Part shown: in pieces, positions 15,733 through 25,530 of the stretch | Layout: each line of letters starts with the position of its first letter | How positions within the stretch are numbered: the stretch's first letter is position 1 | Source of the DNA: Collimonas sp. OK607 | Lineage (GTDB): Bacteria; Pseudomonadota; Gammaproteobacteria; Burkholderiales; Burkholderiaceae_D | Direction of reading: 5' to 3' | DNA length: 64,000 nucleotides | NCBI RefSeq assembly: GCF_900111995.1 | Contig: NZ_FOKF01000010.1 | Span: 1-64,000 of the forward strand | Position numbers and translations under genes: made by a program | The notes under the pieces: generated by a model | What the model saw: only the letters and a program-made list of their open reading frames with translations | The model's database searches: none | What the model was told of the DNA's origin: nothing

Positions 15733-17151
15733 TTACATCCAGCCGCGCTGGGTAATATCTGTCAAAGTTGCATCGAGACAAGCGCGAATCAAGGCCACCA
15801 TCTCGTCAATTTCGGCATGCGTCATCACCAGCGGCGGCGCGATGATCATCCGGTCACCGACGGCGCGCATGATCATGCCATTGTTAAACATATGACTGCG
15901 GCAGACCATCCCGACCTCCAGCTTCGCGTCGAATGACACGCAATCATGCACATTCGCCGCTTTTTTCCGCACCAGATTGATACCGGCGACAAAGCCGCAG
16001 GTATCCGCAGCACCGACCAATGGATGATCGGCCAGTGTCTCGAATTTCTGTTTCAGGTAGGGGCCGGTATCATCGCGCACCCGCTCGACCAGCTTTTCTT
16101 CCTGGATGATGCGGATGTTCTCCAAGGCCGCGGCGCAGGCGACCGGATGGCCGGAATAGGTGAAGCCGTGGTTGAAGTCACCGCCTTTTTCGATCAGCAC
16201 ATCGGCCACGCGATCGCCGACCAATACGCCACCCAGCGGTACATAACCAGAGGTCACGCCCTTGGCGAACGTCATCAGGTCTGGCTTGATGCCGAAATAT
16301 TCGGAACCGAACCAATGACCGAGGCGACCGAAGCCGCAAATCACCTCGTCGGCGACCAGCAAAATGCCGTATTTGTCGCAGATGCGCTGAATCTCAGGCC
16401 AATAAGTGGACGGTGGGACGATAACGCCGCCGGCGCCTTGTACCGGTTCACCGATGAAAGCGGCAACCTTGTCGACGCCGACTTCCAGGATTTTCTGCTC
16501 CAGCCAGGACGCGGCTTCAAGCCCGAATTCTTCCGGCGTCTTGTCCTTCCCACCTTCCAGGTAATACGGCTGGCCGATATGGACGATGCCCGCAATCATG
16601 CCGCCCTGCTCGTGCATGCCGGACATGCCGCCCAGCGAGGCGCCTGCCATCGTGCTGCCGTGGTAGGCATTGTGACGGCTGATGATGACGTGGCGATCCT
16701 TATAACCTTGCAAGTCCCAGTAGCGACGCACCATGCGGATGATGGTGTCATTGCCCTCGGAACCGGATCCGGTGAAAAAGACATGGTTGAACTGCGGCGG
16801 CGAGATCTCGACCAGTTTGGCCGCCAGTTGCACCGCCGGCACATTGGTAGTCTGGAAAAAACTATTGTAGAAAGGCAATTGCTGCATCTGCGCATACACC
16901 GCATCGGCGATGCTCTTGCGGCCATAGCCGACATTCATGCACCATAAACCGGACATGCCGTCGAGCAGGCGCTTTCCTTCCGAATCCCAGATGTAGATAC
17001 CTTCGCCCCTGACCATTACGCGCGAGCCCTGGCTGGCCAACGCCTTGGAATCGGTGAACGGGTGCAGATAATGGGCGGCGTCCAACTCCTGGATCGCACG
17101 AGTATTGACTGGCGTTTCGACAGCCATCGGGGCGATTTTATTTGGATGCAT
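15733..17151 (-). CDS. spuC: Class III aminotransferase, putrescine/polyamine type
   Basis: 472 residues of the class III PLP aminotransferase family. Features: substrate-side LHPFTD, FTGSGSEGNDTIIRMVRRYW (cofactor phosphate), YHGST, EPVQGAGGVIVPP, DEVICGFGRLG with the PLP-ring Asp, and the Schiff-base Lys in MTFAKGVTSGYVPLG. This is the pattern of SpuC-type putrescine:pyruvate aminotransferases. It sits between the glutamate-putrescine ligase gene and the aldehyde dehydrogenase gene, all on the minus strand with short gaps (19 and 35 bases). It probably transaminates putrescine or gamma-glutamylputrescine. Confidence 0.86.
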   Translation of the reverse strand: MHPNKIAPMAVETPVNTRAIQELDAAHYLHPFTDSKALASQGSRVMVRGEGIYIWDSEGKRLLDGMSGLWCMNVGYGRKSIADAVYAQMQQLPFYNSFFQTTNVPAVQLAAKLVEISPPQFNHVFFTGSGSEGNDTIIRMVRRYWDLQGYKDRHVIISRHNAYHGSTMAGASLGGMSGMHEQGGMIAGIVHIGQPYYLEGGKDKTPEEFGLEAASWLEQKILEVGVDKVAAFIGEPVQGAGGVIVPPSTYWPEIQRICDKYGILLVADEVICGFGRLGHWFGSEYFGIKPDLMTFAKGVTSGYVPLGGVLVGDRVADVLIEKGGDFNHGFTYSGHPVACAAALENIRIIQEEKLVERVRDDTGPYLKQKFETLADHPLVGAADTCGFVAGINLVRKKAANVHDCVSFDAKLEVGMVCRSHMFNNGMIMRAVGDRMIIAPPLVMTHAEIDEMVALIRACLDATLTDITQRGWM

Positions 17152-17186
17152 GTTCTACCTTCAGCTCTCGTTGCTACTATATAAAA

Positions 17187-18557
17187 TCAGACATGCAGCA
17201 GCAGATGCTCGCGCTCCCAAGGACTGATCACCTGCATGAACTCCGCATGTTCCAGATCCTTGATCGCCGCATAGACATCGACAAAACGGTCGCCCAGCAC
17301 CTGGCGCAAGCTCGTCTCGTTGCGCAAGTCTTGCAGCGCTTCGGCTAAGCTTTGCGGCAACTGGAAATCGAGGTGATACGCGCTGTCGACCATCATCGGG
17401 GCTGGTTCCAGCCGTTCGGTCATTCCCAGATAACCGCAAGCCAGTGTCACCGCCAGCGCCAGGTACGGATTGGCGTCGGCGCCCACAACACGGTTCTCGA
17501 TGCGACGATCTTGCGGCCCGGATTCCGGGACCCGGAATCCGACCGTGCGGTTATCCTTGCCCCACTGGACGTTAATCGGCGCAGCCGTATGACGCACGAT
17601 ACGGCGGTACGAATTCACGTACGGCGCCACAATCGCCATCGCGGCCGGCATGTAACGCTGCAGGCCGCCGATGTAATGCGAGAACGCCTGGGAGGCGGTG
17701 CCATCCTGCTTGCTGAAGATGTTCTTGCCGGTCTTGGTGTCGACCACGCTTTGATGGATATGCATCGCCGAACCGGGCTCGCCAGTCATCGGCTTGGCCA
17801 TGAAAGTCGCATACATGTCGTGCTTCAATGCGGCCTCGCGCAAGGTCCGCTTGAAGAAGAAGACCTTGTCCGCCAGACCCAGCGGTTCGCCGTGCAAAAA
17901 ATTGATTTCCATCTGGCCGGCACCGATTTCATGGATCAGCGTATCGACGTCGAGTTGCATCAGTTCGCAGTAATCGTAGATATCCTCGAACAGCGGATCG
18001 AACTCATTGACCGCATCGATGCTGTAAACCTGGCGGCTGGTTTCAGACCGGCCACTGCGACCCACCGGCGGACGCAACGGTATATCGGGATCGATATTCT
18101 TGGCGGTCAGATAAAACTCCAGTTCCGGCGCGACGATTGGGGACCAGCCTTTGTCGGCGTATAGCTTCAGCACGCGGCGCAGCACCGAACGCGGGGCAAA
18201 ATCGACCAGCGAACCATCGGAAAAATGGCAATCGTGAATCACCTGTGCCGTCGGGTCGACCGCCCATGGCACCAGCGTAATGGTATTCGGATCTGCCCGC
18301 AGAATCATGTCGCGATCAGTGGCCGAAATGGCGCGCTCGTACGCGGCGTCGCCGGACGGATAGTTACCGGTAACTGTCATCCCGAGTACCGCTTCCGGCA
18401 TACGCATGCCACGATCTTCGGTGAACTTGGTGCGCGGCATGATCTTACCGCGTGCTACACCGGTCAAATCAGGCACCAGGCATTCGATTTCAGTGACCCG
18501 CTTTTCATTGAGCCACACGTCCATATCGGCGTAGGTAAAATTTTCACGTATAGCCAT
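17187..18557 (-). CDS. puuA: Gamma-glutamylputrescine synthetase-like glutamine synthetase homologue
   Basis: 456 residues of the glutamine synthetase fold. The N-terminal beta-grasp part includes ECLVPDLTGVARGKIMPR; the catalytic part has VAPELEFYL, the EIGAGQMEINF metal-binding stretch, the ATP-site KPMTGEPGSAMHIHQSV and the NRVVGADANPYLALA segment. Polyamine ligases of the PuuA/SpuI kind share these and join glutamate to putrescine with ATP. It is first of the minus-strand three-gene operon, and its upstream region carries a 20-bp tandem repeat. No adenylylation-site tyrosine loop of GlnA is seen, consistent with a GlnA-like enzyme rather than glutamine synthetase itself. Confidence 0.87.
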   Translation of the reverse strand: MAIRENFTYADMDVWLNEKRVTEIECLVPDLTGVARGKIMPRTKFTEDRGMRMPEAVLGMTVTGNYPSGDAAYERAISATDRDMILRADPNTITLVPWAVDPTAQVIHDCHFSDGSLVDFAPRSVLRRVLKLYADKGWSPIVAPELEFYLTAKNIDPDIPLRPPVGRSGRSETSRQVYSIDAVNEFDPLFEDIYDYCELMQLDVDTLIHEIGAGQMEINFLHGEPLGLADKVFFFKRTLREAALKHDMYATFMAKPMTGEPGSAMHIHQSVVDTKTGKNIFSKQDGTASQAFSHYIGGLQRYMPAAMAIVAPYVNSYRRIVRHTAAPINVQWGKDNRTVGFRVPESGPQDRRIENRVVGADANPYLALAVTLACGYLGMTERLEPAPMMVDSAYHLDFQLPQSLAEALQDLRNETSLRQVLGDRFVDVYAAIKDLEHAEFMQVISPWEREHLLLHV

Positions 18558-18626
18558 GAGATTCTCTATAAATTCATCGAATCAGGACATGTGCAAAGAT
18601 CAGTTGTGATGCACCACATCGGTCAA

Positions 18627-18666
18627 CATATTCTGCACCTGATCGGCATATTATGCACCTGATCAA
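18627..18666. repeat. 20-bp tandem repeat upstream of puuA
   Basis: CATATTCTGCACCTGATCGG is followed immediately by CATATTATGCACCTGATCAA (17 of 20 bases the same). A weaker related stretch with GATGCACC lies just before at 18608. It is 70-110 bases upstream of the puuA start, a suitable place for activator sites. Confidence 0.6.
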
Positions 18667-18720
18667 GCTTCGATTTTTGCGGAGTATCTTTATCGATAAT
18701 CGTATCGGCGAATATGTGTT

Positions 18721-19224
18721 TTGCGTAAATCCTGTGTATATTATTCGCTGGCGGCGTTATCGGATTCGAGTGGGCCACCCATTGAAAACGCCACCAATTT
18801 GCCGCCTGGCCCGGGCGCCGCCGCTGGCCTGACCAGCAGCGACTTCAGTGATCAACGTATTTCGCTGAATGGCTATTTCATGCTGGGCCAGACCAAGATT
18901 GGCGCCGGCCTGGTTGATCGCAAGATAAAAACCGCCAGCGACACACATTCCGATTTGTATTACCTCGGCGTCAGTTATCCGTTTTCTTCCTATTGGGTGC
19001 TGGATGCACAGATTTCGCGCCTGGGTGTCAAGGATACTGACAAAGTCTCCACACTGGCTGTGGCGCGCGTGACTTATAACCTGTCGAAACGCACCGCGTT
19101 GTACACATCGCTTGGCTATATCCGGAATGCAGGTTCGGCAGCCATTGCGCTGGATGCGGGCGGCACCGTGGGTGTCGGATTGAATCAGGTCGGTGTCATG
19201 TCGGGTATTCGCCACATGTTTTAA
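18721..19224 (+). pseudogene. Porin C-terminal fragment
   Basis: The frame matches only the last third of the porin encoded at 42440-43531: GLTSSDFSDQRISLNGY, SDLYYLGVSYPFSS, YNLSKRTALYTSLGYI, ALDAGGTVGVG and the terminal Phe needed for outer-membrane insertion. The match begins near base 18800; upstream residues do not look like porin and there is no signal peptide, so about 230 N-terminal residues are missing. The product could not be exported. It is a relic of a porin that once neighboured the putrescine operon. Confidence 0.85.
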
Positions 19225-19310
19225 GCAAGACGGGCAAAGATACGCTCATTCAAAAAAGCAGATGATCTAAATTAGAGCGACAAACCATGTCTTCCTGGTG
19301 ACACCCAATG

Positions 19311-19334
19311 TTGGCCCGGGAAATTCCGGGCCAA
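19311..19334. terminator. Hairpin between convergent genes
   Basis: Arms TTGGCCCGG and CCGGGCCAA with loop GAAATT, then CGAATGTCTTTT on the plus side. It lies between the broken porin and the convergent monooxygenase gene. GC-rich stem but only a short T-run. Confidence 0.55.
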
Positions 19335-19391
19335 CGAATGTCTTTTCAACTTCAAACGGCAATGGATTTGAAATATGGCCGTCCGGCTCGA

Positions 19392-20600
19392 TCACTGCAA
19401 GGTGACCGGAACGGAACCAGGCGCCGTCGAAGGCGCAGGCAACAGTGATGTTCCGCTTGCGTGGCTCCGATACATTTCCAGCGCCAGCTCCTGACCGATA
19501 TGAGATAGCTGCGTCGCAGCCCCTTCCGCAGCACCTTCGGCGGACTCGACAACGCGCGCAAACATCAGCGATTCGTATTCAGCCACGGCTTCATTCCAGT
19601 CAGCGCGCTCGGCCAGCAGGCGCGCCAGTTCGACGGCATCGAACATGGCGTTGTTTACCCCGTCGCCGCCAAAAGGCGACATCACATGCGCTGCGTCTCC
19701 CAGCAATGTGAGGCCACGCCGGCCAGCCCAGCAATGCCCCACCGGCAGCGCACAGATCAGGCGGATAGCGAAACTATCGTTACTGACCCGGAACAGATCG
19801 AGTATCTCGGGAGCGAAGCCGTCGAATTCCTTGAGCAGCTCTGTGCGCATGGAAGCTGGTGAGGCAATGTCAAAACGCCCTGCCGCCCAGTCTGCCGGCA
19901 CGCGGAAGATGGCATAAGCGCGGATGTGCGCATTACCATTGCGTTGCGCGATAATTTCCTTGCAGTCGGCTTCAACACTCATCTTGCCGCGTCCCACCAG
20001 TTGCGACAAGGTGGGATGGCTGCGGTCCACGTCATCGATGCCGCACTCGACAAAGGTAAGGCCACTGTATTGAGGCCGGTACGGCGACAGCAATGGCCGC
20101 ACTTTCGACCACGCGCCATCGGCGCCGACCACCAGGTCGAACGGCCCCTCGTTGCCATGATCGAAGGCCAGGTCCCAGCGACCGTCGTGCCGCGCCCGCA
20201 CTTCACGCATCGTGCAACCCCAGCGCACGCAAGTCGCAGGCAATGCCTTCAACAACATGGCGCGCAGTTCCGTGCGGTCCACCTCGGGGCGGTCGCCGCT
20301 GGCAGCATCCTGGTCCTCGAACAGCACGTTGCCGGCCTTATCGAGCAAGCGCGTACCTTGGTCATCGTAGCGGGCGATGGCCTGGAACGCCTCCAGGAGA
20401 CCGGCCTGCCTGAGCGCCAGCAAACCCGATTCCTCATGCAGGTCCAGGGTGCCGCCCTGCGGGCGTTCCAGCGCATGGGATTCCTGCTCGAATACGGTCG
20501 CGGCGATGCCGTGCAGATGGAGGGTGCGGGCCAATGTGAGGCCGCCGGGGCCTCCGCCAACTATGGCTAAGCGTAATGGCGAGGGTAATTGTGTATTCAC
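19392..20600 (-). CDS. TetX-like FAD-dependent monooxygenase
   Basis: 402 residues, class A flavoprotein monooxygenase. The FAD fold opens LAIVGGGPGGLTLARTLH and closes with LTLLGDAAHVMSPFGGDGVN near residue 300. GGTLDLHEESGLLALRQAGL and EVDRTELRAMLLKAL are closely like the TetX branch, which hydroxylates tetracyclines, but many relatives act on other aromatics, so drug resistance must not be assumed. A MarR-family gene is divergent 68 bases away with twin palindromes between, which suggests induction by a small aromatic compound. Alternative: general aromatic or polyketide hydroxylase. Confidence 0.83.
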   Translation of the reverse strand: MNTQLPSPLRLAIVGGGPGGLTLARTLHLHGIAATVFEQESHALERPQGGTLDLHEESGLLALRQAGLLEAFQAIARYDDQGTRLLDKAGNVLFEDQDAASGDRPEVDRTELRAMLLKALPATCVRWGCTMREVRARHDGRWDLAFDHGNEGPFDLVVGADGAWSKVRPLLSPYRPQYSGLTFVECGIDDVDRSHPTLSQLVGRGKMSVEADCKEIIAQRNGNAHIRAYAIFRVPADWAAGRFDIASPASMRTELLKEFDGFAPEILDLFRVSNDSFAIRLICALPVGHCWAGRRGLTLLGDAAHVMSPFGGDGVNNAMFDAVELARLLAERADWNEAVAEYESLMFARVVESAEGAAEGAATQLSHIGQELALEMYRSHASGTSLLPAPSTAPGSVPVTLQ

Positions 20601-20622
20601 AGAATGGATTGATTCGATTATG

Positions 20623-20654
20623 ATAGGTACCTATATAAAAACATAGTTACCTAT
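20623..20654. promoter_or_regulatory. Twin palindromic operators between monooxygenase and marR
   Basis: ATAGGTACCTAT (perfect, 20623-20634) and ATAGTTACCTAT (one mismatch, 20643-20654) are centred 20 bases apart, two helical turns, on the same DNA face. They lie 22 bases from the monooxygenase start and 14 from the marR start. TATATAAAA between them resembles a -10 region. This is a typical MarR autoregulatory layout. Confidence 0.8.
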
Positions 20655-20668
20655 TGAATGTCAATATC

Positions 20669-21106
20669 ATGAAAAATGATCTTTCCGAGAACCCGATGAG
20701 ACTCGTCGGCCAGGCTTACCGTACGTTCGGTCGGCTAGTCGACAGCCCGCTGCGCACGCTGGGTTTTGCCATGGGGCAGTTGCCGGTGCTGGTCGCGCTC
20801 AAGAAGAACGGCGCCCTGTCGCAAGCCGAACTGGCGCGGCTTGCGCAGGTGGAGCAGCCCAGCATGGCGCAACTGCTGAATCGCATGGAACGCGATGGCC
20901 TGGTTCAGCGCATCCCCAATCCGAACGACAAGCGCAGCCAGCTAGTCTCGCTGACTGCCGATGCCTCACAGCGGTTGCCAAAAGGGAAAGCTGTCATGGA
21001 TGCAGCTAGCCGGCAAGCATTGGAAGGTTTGACCAAAGAAGAACAAGATCAATTGGTGGCGCTGCTGGTGCGCGTAAATGGCAATCTCGATCGCGCTGCA
21101 AGCTAG
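20669..21106 (+). CDS. MarR-family transcriptional repressor
   Basis: 145 residues with a winged helix-turn-helix: LGFAMGQLPVLVALKKNG, LSQAELARLAQVEQPSMAQL (recognition), LNRMERDGLVQRIPNPNDKR with the conserved DxR wing, then dimer helices. It most probably represses itself and the divergent TetX-like gene through the two ATAGNTACCTAT palindromes, released by a phenolic ligand. ATG 20669 is used; an in-frame TTG at 20654 exists but lies inside the operator. The start is close to the second palindrome, so repression should block ribosome-site transcription too. Confidence 0.87.
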   Translation: MKNDLSENPMRLVGQAYRTFGRLVDSPLRTLGFAMGQLPVLVALKKNGALSQAELARLAQVEQPSMAQLLNRMERDGLVQRIPNPNDKRSQLVSLTADASQRLPKGKAVMDAASRQALEGLTKEEQDQLVALLVRVNGNLDRAAS

Positions 21107-21145
21107 CCGATATCAATCTCAACTGAACTTGGCGGCGCCGGACGA

Positions 21146-21550
21146 CTATCGGACAGACGGACTGTTCAATGCTGCGGCAGCGCCTATGAGCGCCTTGAAG
21201 GCATCCTCATTTATTTCATCATCTTCATGAAAATCGATAGCACGCCTGGTGTTGCCTTCAAGGCTGGAGTTGAATAGTCCTGACGGGTCCTTGAGCGCAG
21301 CGCCCTTGGCGAAAGTCACCTTGACGACGCTCTTGTATGTCTCTCCGGTGCAGATCATTCCATCGTGATACCAAACCGGAACACCTCTCCACTTCCACTC
21401 CTCGACTACATCAGGGAGAGCCTGTTTGATGAGGGTGCGGACATGGGACAGCATCTTGCCCCGCCAGTCGTCCAGTTCCTTGATCCGTGCGTCGATCAGC
21501 CGCCATGGGGATTCACTCTCGGCTGTTGCGGTCGTTGCGCTCTTTTTCAT
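21146..21550 (-). CDS. DUF1801 (YdhG-like) protein
   Basis: 134 residues. The DUF1801 domain is shown by WRGKMLSHVRTLIKQALPDV, EEWKWRGVPVWYHDGMICTG and the KVTFAKGAALKDPSGLFN stretch. Function of the family is not established; the fold is small and compact and often occurs beside ArsR and AHSA1 genes, exactly as here (ArsR and SRPBCC genes lie just upstream on the same strand, 107 bases away). Cytosolic, no signal. Confidence 0.82.
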   Translation of the reverse strand: MKKSATTATAESESPWRLIDARIKELDDWRGKMLSHVRTLIKQALPDVVEEWKWRGVPVWYHDGMICTGETYKSVVKVTFAKGAALKDPSGLFNSSLEGNTRRAIDFHEDDEINEDAFKALIGAAAALNSPSVR

Positions 21551-21657
21551 TTTGTCTGCACCTCATTCGGTCGTTTTTCGATCTTGCTCGGGCAGCAATC
21601 ACCAATCGTCCGCGCCGGCCCACATGAGGCCGGCGTCCATCGATGCTCCGGCAGGCT

Positions 21658-22068
21658 TCAGTCAATCCGTGCCAAAACCTGTTCCAGGGCCGCAAGAAAT
21701 TTCGGCCAACCGATCTTGGCGCCCTGATAAGCCTGCTGCTGATCCGGCCGGAAGCCCGACTGCACCATGCGCAGGCTAGTGCCGGTACTCGTGGGCGTGA
21801 GAGTCCAGGTAACGACGCTCTCCAGACCATAGGCCGCCCACGTGTAAGACAGCGTTTTGTGCGGCTCAATTGCCAGGACCTGGCAGTCGACAGCACCCCA
21901 GTCGGCGTTGAGATTGAAGCGGTGATCCATGACAGGCTTGAAATCGTTCTTCATCAGCCACTCCTCGATCAGGTGTGGTTGCGTGAGCGCGCGCCAGATC
22001 TTTTCCGACGGAAAAGGTATCTCCCGTTCGACAACAACGGAAAGCGTTTCGGTTGCAGTATTGCTCAT
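21658..22068 (-). CDS. SRPBCC/AHSA1 domain protein
   Basis: 136 residues. An AHSA1-like START-related fold: VEREIPFPSEKIWRALTQPHLIEEWLM (in part) is the typical first helix-strand, followed by VLAIEPHKTLSYTWAA and TWTLTPTSTGTSLRMVQSGF and the long C-terminal helix. Such proteins bind hydrophobic ligands. The ATG at 22068 overlaps the stop of the ArsR gene by four bases, so the two are translationally coupled; this ArsR-AHSA1 pairing is common in bacteria. Confidence 0.85.
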   Translation of the reverse strand: MSNTATETLSVVVEREIPFPSEKIWRALTQPHLIEEWLMKNDFKPVMDHRFNLNADWGAVDCQVLAIEPHKTLSYTWAAYGLESVVTWTLTPTSTGTSLRMVQSGFRPDQQQAYQGAKIGWPKFLAALEQVLARID

Positions 22069-22388
22069 TGGTCCATCCTTTTCAAAAGTGATTCGAGCTG
22101 ATCGAACCGTTCTTTCCAGAAGGCGCCATAGAGGCTCATCCAATCGCGTATGGGCGCAAGTGCTAACGGTTGGGCGCTGTAATGCGTCTCGCGTCCCTCG
22201 TGCCTGTCGTTCACCAACCGCGCGTGCTTTAGAACGCGCAAGTGCTTGGACACTGCCGGCTGTGATACACCGGCGTGATCAGTCAATGCGCGTACGGTCA
22301 GTTCTCCGTCACGCGCCAGGCGTTCAAAGATCGCCCGGCGTGTCGGGTCGGCCAGAGCCTTGAAAATGTCGTTTTCTACCGTTTGCAT
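22065..22388 (-). CDS. ArsR-family transcriptional regulator
   Basis: 107 residues. Winged helix with DIFKALADPTRRAIFERLA, LTDHAGVSQPAVSKHLRVLK (recognition helix) and RLVNDRHEGRETHYSAQP (wing). No metal-binding CxC in the recognition helix, so it is the non-metal ArsR class usually paired with AHSA1 proteins. It starts the minus-strand cluster ArsR - AHSA1 - DUF1801 and probably represses it. TAACCAAATGGTTATT upstream at 22399-22414 includes the palindrome AACCAAATGGTT and may be its operator. Confidence 0.86.
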   Translation of the reverse strand: MQTVENDIFKALADPTRRAIFERLARDGELTVRALTDHAGVSQPAVSKHLRVLKHARLVNDRHEGRETHYSAQPLALAPIRDWMSLYGAFWKERFDQLESLLKRMDQ

Positions 22389-22475
22389 TTTTAATGCATA
22401 ACCAAATGGTTATTGATCGTCAAGCCCTGTTCTGATGATATCGATCCCGCAACACTAATCCGCTTAGCTGTATGC

Positions 22476-23732
<1,257 letters not shown>

Positions 23733-23783
23733 CTATTTTGACACACCGCATTTCTCGAACGCTTTCTCGATTACTTTCCCGAT

Positions 23784-24704
23784 ATGCCAAAACTCTCCAA
23801 ACCAGCCGCTGCAGAGATCCCCCAGTTCGCCCTGTACGGCGAACAAACACGTGCAGATAATGCTGAATTCGTTCATATCGAATTGATCGAAACGCGTAGC
23901 AGTCTGTATAACTGGCATATCGCCAACCATACCCACCCAGGATTGTTTCAGGTACTTTTCTTATTTAGCGGCAAGGTTCGCGCAAGCGTCAACGAAGCCG
24001 TATGGGAACGCAGCGGACCAGTTGCCATCACGGTCCATCCCTCGGTAGCGCACGGCTTCGATTTTTCGCAAGGAGCGCAGGGTTATGTCCTGACGGTAGA
24101 CCAGAACGTGATCTTCGCCGTGGCAGGGAACCACGCCGACCTTTATTCCTCGTTGTTCGTGCAGCCGCTGGCAGTCGACCTGGCCGACTTGCCGGAAGTG
24201 CACAGCCGGCTAGAGTCGCTGCTGAAAAACCTGATGACGGAAGCTTCCTGGCCCCAGTATGGCCATACGCTCATGCTGGAATGGCTAGCCCGTAGCGCTC
24301 TGCTGCTGCTGGTTCGGGTACACGCAGAGCATCGGCTGGCCGACCAGTCGGGCCGCAGCGACTTCGAACTTTTCAGCCGCTTTCGTGCTGAAGTGGAGCG
24401 GCATTTCAAGGACCAGTGGCAGGTCCGGCAATACGCCGATATCCTGCGCGCTACACCGACGCGGCTGAATCGCCTTTGCCTCAAGCTGTCCGGCAAGTCG
24501 GCTTTCGATATCACGCAAGACCGGCTGATGCTGGAAGCCTGCCGCAAGCTGACCTATCTCCCGATCAGCATCGCGAGCATCGCGTATGAACTGGGGTTCC
24601 AGGACCCGGCCTATTTCAGCCGTCTGTTCAAAAAACGCATGGGCGTCACGCCCAAGGAATTCCGCCGCTATCCAGCCGAAGCGGCAGAGCCGGAAGAAAA
24701 CTAG
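23784..24704 (+). CDS. pobR: AraC-family activator of pobA
   Basis: 306 residues. N-terminal cupin-like ligand domain (about 20-130, HIANHTHPGLFQVLFLFSG, VHPSVAHGFDFSQG) and C-terminal AraC double helix-turn-helix (QVRQYADILRATPTRLNRLC, and ISIASIAYELGFQDPAYFSR then FKKRMGVTPKEFRRYP). The size and layout match AraC-type PobR of proteobacteria, which activates pobA with 4-hydroxybenzoate. Divergent from pobA. Its TAG stop overlaps the stop of the convergent IclR gene by three bases (24701-24704). Confidence 0.88.
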   Translation: MPKLSKPAAAEIPQFALYGEQTRADNAEFVHIELIETRSSLYNWHIANHTHPGLFQVLFLFSGKVRASVNEAVWERSGPVAITVHPSVAHGFDFSQGAQGYVLTVDQNVIFAVAGNHADLYSSLFVQPLAVDLADLPEVHSRLESLLKNLMTEASWPQYGHTLMLEWLARSALLLLVRVHAEHRLADQSGRSDFELFSRFRAEVERHFKDQWQVRQYADILRATPTRLNRLCLKLSGKSAFDITQDRLMLEACRKLTYLPISIASIAYELGFQDPAYFSRLFKKRMGVTPKEFRRYPAEAAEPEEN

Positions 24705-25474
24705 AGCAAGGCGTTCAGCTCAACCTGGATCTTGATCATCGCCGGCAGGCACCGTTCCACCATCTGATCGATCGGCATGCGACCGGCGTGCACACTGATG
24801 TTCATCGCCGCCACCACCTCGCCGCGGAAGTTCTTCAGAGGGACCGCGATGGTGCACAGGCCTAGTTCCAGCTCCTGATCTACCAACGCATAACCGCGGA
24901 CGCCGGCACGCGCGATCTCCAGCGCCAGGCGTTCCTTGTTGACGATGGTGTACTCGGTGATCTGCTCCGGCTGGGCACGCGCCAGGAAAGCCTCGATCTG
25001 CTGCGGCGGCAGGCTGGCCAGCAGCATGCGGCCGTTGGCGGTGCAGTAGGCAGGTACCCGCGTGCCCGGTTGCAACGTCGACGACACCAGTTGCCCGGCA
25101 CTGACGGCGGCCACGCACACCAGCTGGTCGTGATCGAGCACACCGACCGACGCGGCCTCCCCTAACGCATACGCGAGTCGATACAACAGTGGCTGAACCA
25201 CCCGCGGCAGCCGTGCCGAATGCAGATAGGATTGTCCTAGCCGCAGCACCATCGGCGTCAGCGAAAACAGTTTGTTCTCGTGCCGCATGTAGCCGAGGTG
25301 GGTTAGCGTGATCAGGTAACGCCGCGCCGCCGCGCGCGTCAGCCCGGTGCGTTCGGCTATCTCTGCGATGCTCAGGCGGCTGCGTTCCTGGTCGAAGGCC
25401 TCGATCACTTGCAAGCCTTTTTCCAGTCCGGCGATCAAATCACGCTTGGCGGGCGGGTCAATTTCAGTGTTCAT
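24701..25474 (-). CDS. IclR-family regulator, PcaU/PcaR group, next to pcaH
   Basis: 257 residues. N-terminal winged helix (LSIAEIAERTGLTRAAARRY, LITLTHLGYMRHENKLFSLT) and C-terminal IclR effector domain (CTANGRMLLASLPPQQIEA, ARAGVRGYALVDQELELGL, TIAVPLKNFRGEVVAAMNIS). GYALVDQELELGLCTIAVP (19 residues) is typical of the PcaR/PcaU/PobR subgroup that responds to protocatechuate or beta-ketoadipate. It is divergent from pcaHGB-CD, with nested inverted repeats in between, and so should control that operon. A second member of the group is at 41245. Confidence 0.88.
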   Translation of the reverse strand: MNTEIDPPAKRDLIAGLEKGLQVIEAFDQERSRLSIAEIAERTGLTRAAARRYLITLTHLGYMRHENKLFSLTPMVLRLGQSYLHSARLPRVVQPLLYRLAYALGEAASVGVLDHDQLVCVAAVSAGQLVSSTLQPGTRVPAYCTANGRMLLASLPPQQIEAFLARAQPEQITEYTIVNKERLALEIARAGVRGYALVDQELELGLCTIAVPLKNFRGEVVAAMNISVHAGRMPIDQMVERCLPAMIKIQVELNALL

Positions 25475-25498
25475 AAGAAAAAAACGTCAATTTGGGCG

Positions 25499-25530
25499 AT
25501 ATTCGCACAAATTGTGCGTATAGCGAATAT
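25499..25530. promoter_or_regulatory. Nested inverted repeats before pcaH, candidate IclR operator
   Basis: Outer arms ATATTCGC (25499-25506) and GCGAATAT (25523-25530); inner CGCACAA-A-TTGTGCG (25504-25518). The AATTGTG(N)GN(2)ATA pattern partly resembles the site before pcaI at 41124-41145. The block begins 25 bases from the regulator start and ends 87 bases before pcaH. Confidence 0.7.

Noticed and set aside
15946..16947. 333-codon plus-strand frame inside the aminotransferase gene
   Set aside because: It is the antisense shadow of a full-length class III aminotransferase; high GC keeps the opposite strand open. Its translation is His/Arg/Gln-rich without motifs.
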